From positions 1-9,408 of the forward strand of contig SLIY01000137.1 of the NCBI GenBank assembly GCA_007135385.1: DNA of 9,408 bases, written 5' to 3'. Shown piece by piece: positions 1 through 5,902 of the stretch. This DNA is from Leptolyngbyaceae cyanobacterium CSSed165cm_216 (GTDB taxonomy: Bacteria; Cyanobacteriota; Cyanobacteriia; Phormidesmidales; Phormidesmidaceae). The position numbers were made by a program, and so were the translations under genes. Below the pieces are notes generated by a model. It did no database searches. It saw only the letters and a program-made list of their open reading frames with translations, and was not told the origin of the DNA. Numbering within the stretch: the stretch's first letter is position 1; each line of letters opens with the position of its first letter.

Positions 1-57
1 AATTGGCTATATAAAGAGACTGTAAACCTTTCCGAAAGTTCCCCCATTAAACCAAAT

Positions 58-116
58 CCAAGTCCAGACCTGGGGCTCTGCCTGTGGGAGAACTTCAGAT
101 TCCGAGCCGGACTTGG
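58..116. repeat. bulged inverted repeat downstream of ispF
   Basis: CCAAGTCC (58-65) is the exact reverse complement of GGACTTGG (109-116), and just inside it GGCTC (74-78) pairs with GAGCC (104-108). This gives an 8 + 5 bp stem with an 8-base bulge on one side and a loop of about 25 bases. It lies about 65 bp beyond the ispF stop codon. On the minus strand the second arm is followed by a moderately T-rich stretch (ATTTGGTTTAAT), so it could help end trmD-ispF transcription, but there is no clean T-run. A second small hairpin, CTTGG/CCAAG around TATAG (112-126), competes with it. Confidence 0.45.
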
Positions 117-122
117 TATAGC
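96..122 (+). repeat. dispersed 27-bp repeat, copy 1
   Basis: This 27-bp stretch, which ends in TTGGTATAGC, matches the reverse complement of 9380-9406 at 24 of 27 positions. The two copies are therefore inverted relative to each other at the two ends of the window. It lies in the noncoding gap beyond ispF and contains the right arm of the bulged inverted repeat. The two copies suggest a dispersed intergenic repeat family; its full length cannot be judged because copy 2 runs to the window edge. Confidence 0.5.
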
Positions 123-179
123 CAAGATTGAGGTCAATTTTTGCGGCTCTCCCTGACTTCCTCTACGTTGGGGCCTTGG

Positions 180-662
180 TCATGGCGTTTTGGACAATAG
201 GGCGATCGCATACACGGCAATTCCCTCCTGGCGGCCCGTGGGGCCTAAGGTTTCATTGGTAGTGGCTTTCACCCCCACCTGATCTGGCTCGACAGCAAGA
301 ACATCGGCTAAACGCGATCGCATCGCTTGAATATGGGGCTTCATTTTCGGCTGTTCTGCCACAATCACCGAGTCAATATTGCTGACTTGCCAACCTCGCG
401 CTTGAATCAATCCATTCACCTGAGCGAGCAACTTCAGGCTATCGGCCCCTGCCCACTGCGGATCCCCAGGGGGGAAATACAAGCCAATGTCGCCTAAGCT
501 CAAGGCCCCCAACATGGCATCCATGATCGCATGGGTGAGCACATCTGCGTCGCTGTGGCCATCCAGCCCCAGGTGATGGGGAATGGTCACCCCCCCCAAA
601 ATCAGAGGACGCCCCGGAACGAGGCGGTGGATATCGTAGCCGTTGCCAATGCGGAAGGTCAT
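180..662 (-). CDS. ispF: 2-C-methyl-D-erythritol 2,4-cyclodiphosphate synthase (IspF)
   Basis: IspF converts 4-diphosphocytidyl-2-C-methyl-D-erythritol 2-phosphate to the 2,4-cyclodiphosphate with release of CMP, in the cytosolic MEP pathway that supplies carotenoids, the phytol tail of chlorophyll and quinone side chains. The 160-residue length is normal for the family. The N-terminus has GYDIHR (8-13) and the HSDADV motif (36-41). The divalent-metal ligands are D10, H12 and H44, and the C-terminal KATTNETLG signature (about 132-140) is intact. The ATG gives the usual family N-terminus, so the start is secure. No Shine-Dalgarno is visible: the upstream bases are pyrimidine-rich (CCTTTTTCCT) and lead straight into a 14-bp tandem repeat. 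It lies 127 bp downstream of trmD on the same strand and may be cotranscribed with it. Confidence 0.97.
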   Translation of the reverse strand: MTFRIGNGYDIHRLVPGRPLILGGVTIPHHLGLDGHSDADVLTHAIMDAMLGALSLGDIGLYFPPGDPQWAGADSLKLLAQVNGLIQARGWQVSNIDSVIVAEQPKMKPHIQAMRSRLADVLAVEPDQVGVKATTNETLGPTGRQEGIAVYAIALLSKTP

Positions 663-671
663 AGGAAAAAG

Positions 672-763
672 GAAGAGGGAAGAACGAAGAGGGAAGAACG
701 AAGAGGGAAGAACGAAGAGGGAAGAACGAAGAGGGAAGAACGAAGAGGGAAGAACGAAGAGAG
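672..763. repeat. 14-bp tandem repeat in the trmD-ispF gap
   Basis: Six perfect head-to-tail copies of GAAGAGGGAAGAAC occupy 672-755, followed by a partial seventh copy that degrades at about 763. Each unit is two related heptamers (GAAGAGG and GAAGAAC), which fits the cyanobacterial short-tandem-repeat (STRR) class. The plus strand is all purine except for one C per unit. The tract ends 9 bases from the ispF start codon, so the ispF leader RNA is a run of pyrimidine-rich copies. Perfect identity among units points to recent expansion. Confidence 0.9.
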
Positions 764-779
764 AAAATTTTCAATTTTG

Positions 780-809
780 CACCTCCCCATCACTCCCCCA
801 CCTCCCCAT
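780..809. repeat. 11-bp direct repeat spanning the trmD stop codon
   Basis: CACCTCCCCAT occurs at 780-790 and 799-809, separated by CACTCCCC. The first copy runs into the trmD stop codon and the second lies inside the last codons, so the TrmD tail (residues about 236-241, NGEVGE) is encoded by repeat sequence. On the trmD sense strand this is G-rich, with runs of four and five G. It resembles the YCTCCCTA array that follows lysS. Confidence 0.6.
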
Positions 810-1515
810 TCTGTTTCTGCCACTGCTCATACAGATCCGGTCGCCGGGTTTTGGTACGCTCAATTTGTTGCTGTCGCCGCCATTGGGCAATGGCCTGATG
901 ATTACCTGACAGTAACACCTCAGGCACAGCCCAGCCCCGAAACATGGCCGGGCGGGTGTACTGGGGGTAGTCGAGTAGGGGGGTTTCAAAGCTTTCGTAT
1001 TTAAGGGAGTCAGGTTTACCGACGGTGCCGGGGCGCAGGCGGACCACGCCATTAATCAGCGCTAGGGCAGGGATCTCGCCACAGGTAAGCACAAAGTCGC
1101 CGAGGGAAACTTCCCGGGTAAGTAAATGGCTAACGCGGTCGTCTACGCCTTCATAGTGGCCACAAATCAGCACTAGCTGGTCATAGGTTGCTAGCTGGCG
1201 AAATAGCGCCTGGGTCATGGGTTCTCCCTGGGGGGTCAGCAAAATGACATCCCGCCGGGGCAATATGGGCAATGATTCTACGGCCGCAAAAATTGGGTCA
1301 GGTTTGATCAGCATGCCGACCCCGCCACCATAGGGTTCATCATCAACCCGATGGTGTTTATCCGTTGTAAAGTCCCGAGGGTTGGTAAGATGAACTTCTG
1401 CAATGCGCCGCGTTACAGCTTTACCCATCAGCCCTGACTTTAGGGGTGATGCGAAAAAGTCTGGAAACAGGCTGACCACATCAAATCTGATCGGATCGGT
1501 CTCGTCAGTGCACAT
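790..1515 (-). CDS. trmD: tRNA (guanine-37-N1)-methyltransferase (TrmD)
   Basis: TrmD is a SPOUT-class enzyme that uses S-adenosylmethionine to methylate N1 of G37, next to the anticodon, in tRNAs reading CNN codons; this prevents +1 frameshifting. Motifs in order are RFDVVSLFPDFF (10-21), YGGGVGM (62-68), ICGHYEGVDDRV (117-128) and the trefoil-knot segment from about 137 to 165, including R159 of LINGVVRLRPG. The C-terminal domain has YPQYTRP (183-189) and LLSGNH (201-206). Length (241) is typical. The ATG adds about nine residues before the usual N-terminus, but no nearer in-frame start exists and AGGGGA lies a few bases upstream as a plausible ribosome site. Two positions differ from the E. 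coli form: C145 where a Gly is usual, and E174 aligned with catalytic Asp169. The C-terminal tail comes from a G-rich repeat. Confidence 0.97.
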   Translation of the reverse strand: MCTDETDPIRFDVVSLFPDFFASPLKSGLMGKAVTRRIAEVHLTNPRDFTTDKHHRVDDEPYGGGVGMLIKPDPIFAAVESLPILPRRDVILLTPQGEPMTQALFRQLATYDQLVLICGHYEGVDDRVSHLLTREVSLGDFVLTCGEIPALALINGVVRLRPGTVGKPDSLKYESFETPLLDYPQYTRPAMFRGWAVPEVLLSGNHQAIAQWRRQQQIERTKTRRPDLYEQWQKQNGEVGE

Positions 1516-1546
1516 TGTTATCCCCTAGACTGTCATGGCCCTAGGC

Positions 1547-1577
1547 CTGACCTTAAACCAACAGCGCTCTCTATCAT
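1547..1577 (+). promoter_or_regulatory. candidate cphB promoter
   Basis: A -10-like TATCAT (1572-1577) lies 19 bp after CTGACC (1547-1552), about 50 bp before the cphB ATG. The -10 box matches the consensus at five of six positions and the -35 box is weak with a long spacer. No GTA-N8-TAC site for the nitrogen regulator NtcA was found in the gap. Assigned by position and similarity only. Confidence 0.25.
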
Positions 1578-1626
1578 GCAGGATTAGAGCCTAGGTAGCA
1601 ATTCAAGTCCCTTGGTTAAGCGACCC

Positions 1627-2439
1627 ATGTCTCTTGTAACGCAACACGCCATCATGGCTATCGGTGGCGCCGAAGATAAAGTCCACGGCAAAGAAATTCT
1701 ACAGACCTTTTTTCACCGATGTGGCGGGCCAGATGCCTGCATTGGGGTTATTCCCTGCGCTTCTCGGGATCCGGTCGCCATTGCTGGGCGCTACCAACAG
1801 ATTTTTAGCGACATGGGCGCCAGAGCCATTGAGGTGATGGATATTCGCGATCGCAGCCAGGGGGAAGATCCTAGCTGGAAGACCGTGTTGGAACAGTGCT
1901 CCGGTGTCTTCATTACCGGTGGTGACCAGGTGCGACTGTGTGGCTTATTGGCTGACACCCCTCTGATCGACATGATTCGCCAGCGGGCTCAGTTGGGGGA
2001 AATCACCCTGGCGGGCACCAGTGCTGGGGCAGCGGTCATGGGCCATCACATGATTGCTGGCGGCGGCAGTGGGGAGTCTCCCAATCGCTCCCTGGTGGAT
2101 ATGGCGATTGGCCTGGGGTTCGTACCCGAGGTGATTGTCGATCAGCACTTCCATAACCGGAATCGCATGGCTCGCCTGATGAGTGCCATTGCCATGCAGC
2201 CCGACCGATTGGGGTTGGGCATTGACGAAGACACCTGTGCCCTGTTCGAGCGGGATGGCAGCTTTCGGGTGATCGGCAAGGGGGTAATTACAGTTGTGGA
2301 TCCTAGTGCTGTCACCCATACGAATGAGACAGATGTGGCGGCCTCCGATCCCCTCAGCATCCATGGGCTACAGGTTCATTTGCTGGCCCATGGCGATCGC
2401 TTTGACTTGCGCCATGGCAAGGTGGTTACCATCGCTTGA
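1627..2439 (+). CDS. cphB: cyanophycinase (CphB)
   Basis: Cyanophycinase is a cytoplasmic serine exopeptidase of the peptidase S51 family. It releases beta-Asp-Arg dipeptides from cyanophycin, the nitrogen-storage polymer. The protein closely follows the Synechocystis enzyme: IGGAEDKVHG near the N-terminus, TGGDQ, the nucleophile elbow GTSAGAAV, VDQHFHNR and GLGIDEDTC. An ATG start gives 270 residues and puts the triad at S132, H174 and E201, the numbering known for Synechocystis CphB. An in-frame TTG at 1612 would add five residues (MVKRP) and is less likely. No strong Shine-Dalgarno is visible before either. The gene is divergent from trmD. The partner synthetase cphA, often next to cphB, is not adjacent here: a repeat element and an opposite-strand kinase gene follow instead. 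Confidence 0.97.
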   Translation: MSLVTQHAIMAIGGAEDKVHGKEILQTFFHRCGGPDACIGVIPCASRDPVAIAGRYQQIFSDMGARAIEVMDIRDRSQGEDPSWKTVLEQCSGVFITGGDQVRLCGLLADTPLIDMIRQRAQLGEITLAGTSAGAAVMGHHMIAGGGSGESPNRSLVDMAIGLGFVPEVIVDQHFHNRNRMARLMSAIAMQPDRLGLGIDEDTCALFERDGSFRVIGKGVITVVDPSAVTHTNETDVAASDPLSIHGLQVHLLAHGDRFDLRHGKVVTIA

Positions 2440-2524
2440 TAGGCTCACGTGACGGGTCTACCTGGGGCCTCTAGTGCTCGGTCAATCTGATAAGTAGGTG
2501 GACAAAAATAAAAGGCTCAACGTG

Positions 2525-2550
2525 GCTGGTTTCGACTCCGCTCAACCAGC
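2525..2550 (+). repeat. hairpin in element A with a 12-base loop
   Basis: GCTGGTT (2525-2531) pairs with AACCAGC (2544-2550) around the 12-base loop TCGACTCCGCTC (2532-2543). The loop is the exact reverse complement of GAGCGGAGTCGA, found at 2601-2612 and 2621-2632 in the adjoining tandem array. Loop-array pairing (kissing or strand-switching) is therefore possible in RNA or single-stranded DNA. Confidence 0.7.
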
Positions 2551-2630
2551 GACGAGGCCTGAGCGGAATCGACGAGGCCTGAGCGGAATCGACGAGGCCT
2601 GAGCGGAGTCGACGAGGCCTGAGCGGAGTC
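2551..2630 (+). repeat. 20-bp tandem repeat, 4 copies, inside element A
   Basis: There are four contiguous 20-bp units of GACGAGGCCTGAGCGGARTC: the first two carry AATC at the end and the last two AGTC. The sequence CCTGAGCGGAGTCGA resembles a repeat that recurs in many cyanobacterial genomes (from memory, not searched). The sibling array in element B has a 17-bp unit that lacks the GAC prefix. Confidence 0.9.
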
Positions 2631-2675
2631 GAAGGCCGGATCAAGGATCCGTCAGTAATTGTGTCCATGTACTTA

Positions 2676-2764
2676 ATGACGGGTGCTGCGAACTGGGGTT
2701 CACGGTTTACGGCCTGCGGTTCACGGCCAGCCGTAGACCTTAAACCCTCTTGTCAGCCCGTCAT
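2676..2764. repeat. 8-bp inverted repeat enclosing a heptamer repeat tract
   Basis: ATGACGGG (2676-2683), directly after element A, is the exact reverse complement of CCCGTCAT (2757-2764). Between them, about 2696-2730 is a degenerate heptamer tract (CGGTTTA, CGGCCTG, CGGTTCA, CGGCCAG), visible also as the 12-bp near repeat CGGTTTACGGCC/CGGTTCACGGCC. It lies at the 3' end of the kinase gene. No gene is visible in 2440-2786 apart from these repeats. Confidence 0.6.
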
Positions 2765-2786
2765 CTTTAATTTGATAGATCACTGG

Positions 2787-4889
2787 TTAAGGAACCGCCG
2801 ATTGGGCCGCATCAGTCAACCAAATCTTAATCAAATGCTCAGAACCACCAATGGTGACAATGTCGCCGTTGGGCCGTAGTGCAAATCGCCAGATATCGGT
2901 GTCAAATCCCTGGAGTTGTTCAACTGGGAGGTTTCGATTCAGATCCCACACGAAGACGGTTTTGTTTTCATCAGCGCTCCACAGCTTCGGCCCATCCACC
3001 CTGACATCATTAACGTAGCTTTCGTGGCCGGTCAAAATTCCCTTTAGGGTGAGGTCGGCTAAATGCCAAATACCAACGGTTTTATCACTGGACGCACTGA
3101 TCAACAGCTGATTGTCAGCACTGACTTCTAAGCGGTTAATGAAAGTCAGAGGAGCATGGCCTTCTAGGGTAATGGGTTGGTCGGGGTCAGCCATCTCCCA
3201 TATATGCAGATCTTGACCACCACTAATGAGCAGTCGGTTGTCACGGCTAAAGCGGAGATCATTAATGGCCCCGTCAGCTCGGAGGACGTGGACAGGCTGC
3301 GGCACTTGGTCCACCAAAGCCGAGATATTTATGTGGCCTGCTGCATCCATCAAGTCCCAGATTCTAATCATGCCGAGGCCATCAGCGGTGGCGAGAAAGC
3401 GGCTATTGTGGCTGACCGTGATGGCATTAATGGGCACCCCATGGGCGGCGTCAATTTTCCCTTGAAACTCGCCGCTGGGTAAGGCCCAAAAGCGGATTGA
3501 GCGATCATCTCCAGCACTGATCAAACTGTCTTGATCAGGGGTAGTGGCCAAGGTTTTTACCACGTTGGTATGGCCGCTAAGGGTGGTCACAGAGGACTTT
3601 GTCTGTAAGTCCCACAGGCGGATGGTGGCATCGGCACTGGCGGTGATCAGCGTGTGACCGTCTTTGAGCAAAATGGCATCGTAAATATCGCCGGTGTGTC
3701 CGGCCAGAGCAGCATCGAAGGTGACGGTTTCGGTGGTCAGGGGAATGGGCTGCTCCAGCCCCTCGCCTACTGGACTGGACTGGCGACTGATGCCGTACCA
3801 GGCCAGGGGAATGGCCAAGGCGAGGCCAGTCAGTCCGACGAGCAACCAAGGGCGTTGATCCAGCCAGGGGGGTAAAAATCGGCGGGATGGTTCAGCTAGG
3901 GTCTGGGCTTTATGGGGGTCGACGCTGGTTTCTACCCACGGTTGAGGCGACTTAGCCGGAGGTAGGGTAACGTTTTGACCTGAGCGAATCTGGGCCAGCC
4001 GGGCCAAGATCTCCCCGGTTGATTGGGGCCGCTGGGCGGCGGCTGGGGCAATCAGGTCGTCGATCAGGTCAGCTAGGGGAGGGGATATTTGCGGGGCCAG
4101 GGGTCGCCAGCGAAAACCGTTAGTGCGGGGATCATAGATGGTTGGGTCGCTCGGTAACTTGGCGGTGATCAGATAAATCAGCGATCGCCCCATGGCATAG
4201 AAGTCAGACTGGGGCACCGCTTGTCCCTGCTCTTGCTCAGGGGGCGTATAGCCCGCCGAGCTGACGGCGGTAATATCACTATCCCCGAGCTGAGCCATAT
4301 AGGTCTGGGTCATCTCACGGGCCGCGCCAAAGTCCACCAGCACCAGCTGCCCCGACGACCGCAGCATCACGTTGTCGGGTTTGATATCCCGGTGAAAATA
4401 GTTGTGCTGGTGGATTAAGTGCAGTACATCTGTCAGTTGGGTCATCCACAGCAGGGCCTGTTTTTCACTGATGGGATGATTTCCCTGCTGAATCATCCAC
4501 TGCTTTAGGTTAGGACCGTCAATTTTTTCCATCACCAGGCAGTGGCAAGGCTGGGCGCTATCTTGGGGCCAATAGCGAAAGTAGCCTTCGGCCTCCACTT
4601 TGGGTACGCCGGGATGGTTGAGTTGGCTCAGCACTTGAGCTTCCCGGCGAAACAGTTCCAGCACTTTGGGATTACTGTTGTAGCTTTGCTTGAGCACCTT
4701 CAAAATTTTGGGCTGGTGGCGCTCATAGGCTTCATAAATCCAGCCAAAACCACTTTGGCTGCTGATCAGCCGCATCACCCGATATCGTCCCTGTAACAAG
4801 AGTTCAGAACCACAGGCGCAGCAGGTGGCGCTGACACCATTGTCAGGATGATTAGGTTGGCTGCAGAGTGGGTTAATACAAAGACTCAT
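2787..4889 (-). CDS. membrane Ser/Thr protein kinase with C-terminal WD40 propeller
   Basis: This is a predicted eukaryotic-type Ser/Thr kinase of 700 residues. A short N-terminal zinc-ribbon-like module has C4, C9, C23 and C26. The kinase domain spans about 36-300: K64 as the ATP lysine, E83, HRDIKPDN (166-173) with catalytic D168, DFG (186-188) and GYTPPEQ (213-219). The glycine-rich loop is weak, SSQSGFG (43-49) instead of LGxGGFG. A Pro-rich linker leads to one transmembrane helix (about 348-367). The rest holds seven WD40-like repeats starting near 396, 439, 483, 535, 577, 620 and 657, enough for one seven-bladed propeller, a protein-binding platform. Topology with the kinase in the cytoplasm and the propeller outside is inferred. 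Such domain combinations are common in cyanobacteria, but the substrate and signal are unknown. The ATG start retains the Cys module; only a weak ribosome site is visible. Confidence 0.9.
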   Translation of the reverse strand: MSLCINPLCSQPNHPDNGVSATCCACGSELLLQGRYRVMRLISSQSGFGWIYEAYERHQPKILKVLKQSYNSNPKVLELFRREAQVLSQLNHPGVPKVEAEGYFRYWPQDSAQPCHCLVMEKIDGPNLKQWMIQQGNHPISEKQALLWMTQLTDVLHLIHQHNYFHRDIKPDNVMLRSSGQLVLVDFGAAREMTQTYMAQLGDSDITAVSSAGYTPPEQEQGQAVPQSDFYAMGRSLIYLITAKLPSDPTIYDPRTNGFRWRPLAPQISPPLADLIDDLIAPAAAQRPQSTGEILARLAQIRSGQNVTLPPAKSPQPWVETSVDPHKAQTLAEPSRRFLPPWLDQRPWLLVGLTGLALAIPLAWYGISRQSSPVGEGLEQPIPLTTETVTFDAALAGHTGDIYDAILLKDGHTLITASADATIRLWDLQTKSSVTTLSGHTNVVKTLATTPDQDSLISAGDDRSIRFWALPSGEFQGKIDAAHGVPINAITVSHNSRFLATADGLGMIRIWDLMDAAGHINISALVDQVPQPVHVLRADGAINDLRFSRDNRLLISGGQDLHIWEMADPDQPITLEGHAPLTFINRLEVSADNQLLISASSDKTVGIWHLADLTLKGILTGHESYVNDVRVDGPKLWSADENKTVFVWDLNRNLPVEQLQGFDTDIWRFALRPNGDIVTIGGSEHLIKIWLTDAAQSAVP

Positions 4890-5172
4890 ACCTGACCGTA
4901 GAATGCAATCCCCTGGGGTGAGACCCGCTGTATAGCCATAGCCAGCATCAGCCTGGAGGGCTGACTGGGGTCTATCTAGTAGTGTTCCACGGAATCCGGT
5001 GGATTTATCTGACGCGGGTGGCTTTCTTCAGAGGATCTTGGCTGCTGTGAACCTCCTGTCATCGGCAGTAGCCTTAGAGGGCGGATTGCTGAGGGCGGGA
5101 TGTAGTGCCCGTAATAGAATTCAGGCGGCAGGCGGCAGGGGTCAGGATTTTCTGGCTTAAAGGTCACACCCT
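4890..5172. other. kinase-aat intergenic region with a heptamer repeat
   Basis: No convincing gene is seen here. It holds the upstream region of the kinase gene and the 3' flank of aat, both on the minus strand. A heptamer repeat occurs at 5123-5143: AGGCGGC twice, then AGGGGTC. A 63-codon open frame on the minus strand (5167-4976) has low-complexity composition and no recognisable motif, and was not accepted. A small CCCC/GGGG palindrome is present near 4910. No clear promoter was found for the kinase; TATACA on the minus strand near 4930 is a weak candidate. Confidence 0.5.
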
Positions 5173-5760
5173 TTAGAGAAAGTGGCAGTTTTGTTTCAGG
5201 GCGACCTTAAGCTGTCCCTTGTAGTCGCGCTCTGAAATCACGTAGGCCCCAAAGCGCTCTAAATGGGGGTTCATCATTTGGGCGTCAAATAGAATAAAGT
5301 GGCGCGATCGCAGGTGTTCAACCAATCGCACCATGGCCACCTTCGATCCCTCTGAGATCCGAAAAAACATCGACTCGCCAATAAAGGCACCGCCAATCAC
5401 CAAACCCAGGATGCCGCCGGCCAGTTCGTCCCCTTGCCAGGTCTCAAAGCTATAGGCCCAGCCAGCCTGGTATAGTTCCCAGTACATCTGCTTAAGTTCG
5501 CCAGAGATCCAGGTGGTGTCGCGATCGGCACAGCCGTCAACCACCGGCTTAAAGGCTTGATTAATGGCGACCCGAAAGCGATTTTGGTTGAGGACACGTC
5601 GCAGAGACTTGGGATAGCGAAAGCGGTCGTCTAAGGGAATTAACGTGCGCTGGCGGCTGGAGTACCAACCCAAATCGCTGCCATCGCCATCGGCCATGAG
5701 AAAATAGCCCTGGGAATAGCCGCGAATAATGGCGTCAAGGTCGTACTTATAGATGGTCAC
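5173..5760 (-). CDS. aat: leucyl/phenylalanyl-tRNA-protein transferase (Aat)
   Basis: Aat transfers Leu or Phe from charged tRNA to proteins with N-terminal Lys or Arg, marking them for ClpS/ClpAP degradation through the bacterial N-end rule. The 195-residue protein is in the short range usual for cyanobacteria. It shows GYSQGYFLMAD (14-24), WYSSRQR (32-38), TTWI (82-85), ELYQAGWAYSFETW (95-108), GGAFIGESMFF (123-133) and FDAQMMNPHLERFGA (158-172). D159 and Q161 line up with catalytic Asp186 and Gln188 of the E. coli enzyme. The start is GTG: an in-frame TGA lies five codons upstream and the next Met is residue 22, inside the conserved motif. A seven-codon open frame (ATG at 5780-5778) ends on a TGA overlapping this GTG as GTGA. 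It lies about 280 bp upstream of the kinase gene and is divergent from the small conserved gene. Confidence 0.95.
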   Translation of the reverse strand: MTIYKYDLDAIIRGYSQGYFLMADGDGSDLGWYSSRQRTLIPLDDRFRYPKSLRRVLNQNRFRVAINQAFKPVVDGCADRDTTWISGELKQMYWELYQAGWAYSFETWQGDELAGGILGLVIGGAFIGESMFFRISEGSKVAMVRLVEHLRSRHFILFDAQMMNPHLERFGAYVISERDYKGQLKVALKQNCHFL

Positions 5761-5852
5761 GGCGGTATAGGTTCACCCATCAACAGGAAGGCAAGCCTCA
5801 AGCCTTGGTAATGTTGTGATACATTCTGTTTGCCATGGCTGCTAGGATGCCC

Positions 5853-5882
5853 TTAACATTGTGTCAAACTTTTGAGTATCTC
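5853..5882 (+). promoter_or_regulatory. candidate promoter of the small conserved gene
   Basis: TTAACA (5853-5858) and TATCTC (5877-5882) are spaced by 18 bp, 20 bp before the ATG. Both are partial matches to the housekeeping consensus. If real, the 5' leader would be about 13 bases, which fits the lack of a visible Shine-Dalgarno. Confidence 0.3.
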
Positions 5883-5902
5883 TGTCTTTTGCAAAGCAGC
5901 CC

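Larger units (their letters stand above)
2491..2675 (+). mobile_element. MITE-like element, copy A
   Basis: This 185-bp noncoding element is flanked by imperfect terminal inverted repeats: TAAGTAGGTGGACA at the left (2491-2504), and TGTCCATGTACTTA at the right (2662-2675), which reads TAAGTACATGGACA on the other strand (12 of 14 matches). If the outer TA on each side is taken as a target duplication, the core is AGTAGG...GTACT, which would fit a Tc1/mariner (IS630-like) origin; this is inference. Inside are a hairpin (2525-2550) and four 20-bp repeats (2551-2630). A close relative lies at 6356-6530 in the same orientation. No transposase is encoded, so movement would need an enzyme supplied from elsewhere. 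It sits between the convergent cphB and kinase genes. Confidence 0.75.

Noticed and set aside
439..774. Minus-strand open frame of 111 codons over the 14-bp repeat and the ispF start
   Set aside because: Its first half is the repeat read out of frame (Phe/Ser/Leu/Pro-rich) and the rest overlaps ispF in another frame.
531..1004. Plus-strand open frame of 157 codons with a KREERRGKNEEG repeat
   Set aside because: It is antisense to trmD and ispF, and its charged centre is only the 14-bp repeat translated.
1595..1608. Possible NtcA site before cphB (GTA with downstream AGT)
   Set aside because: The second half is AGT instead of TAC at the required spacing.
2551..2630. Possible CRISPR array (regular 20-bp units)
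   Set aside because: Units are directly contiguous without spacers and there are no cas genes nearby.
2471..2668. Minus-strand 65-codon frame inside element A
   Set aside because: It is made of tandem repeat units (LRPRR...) with no ribosome site and no counterpart in copy B.
4976..5167. Minus-strand 63-codon frame between aat and the kinase gene
   Set aside because: Low-complexity Pro/Ser/Arg-rich composition, partly from the AGGCGGC repeat, with no motif and no ribosome site.
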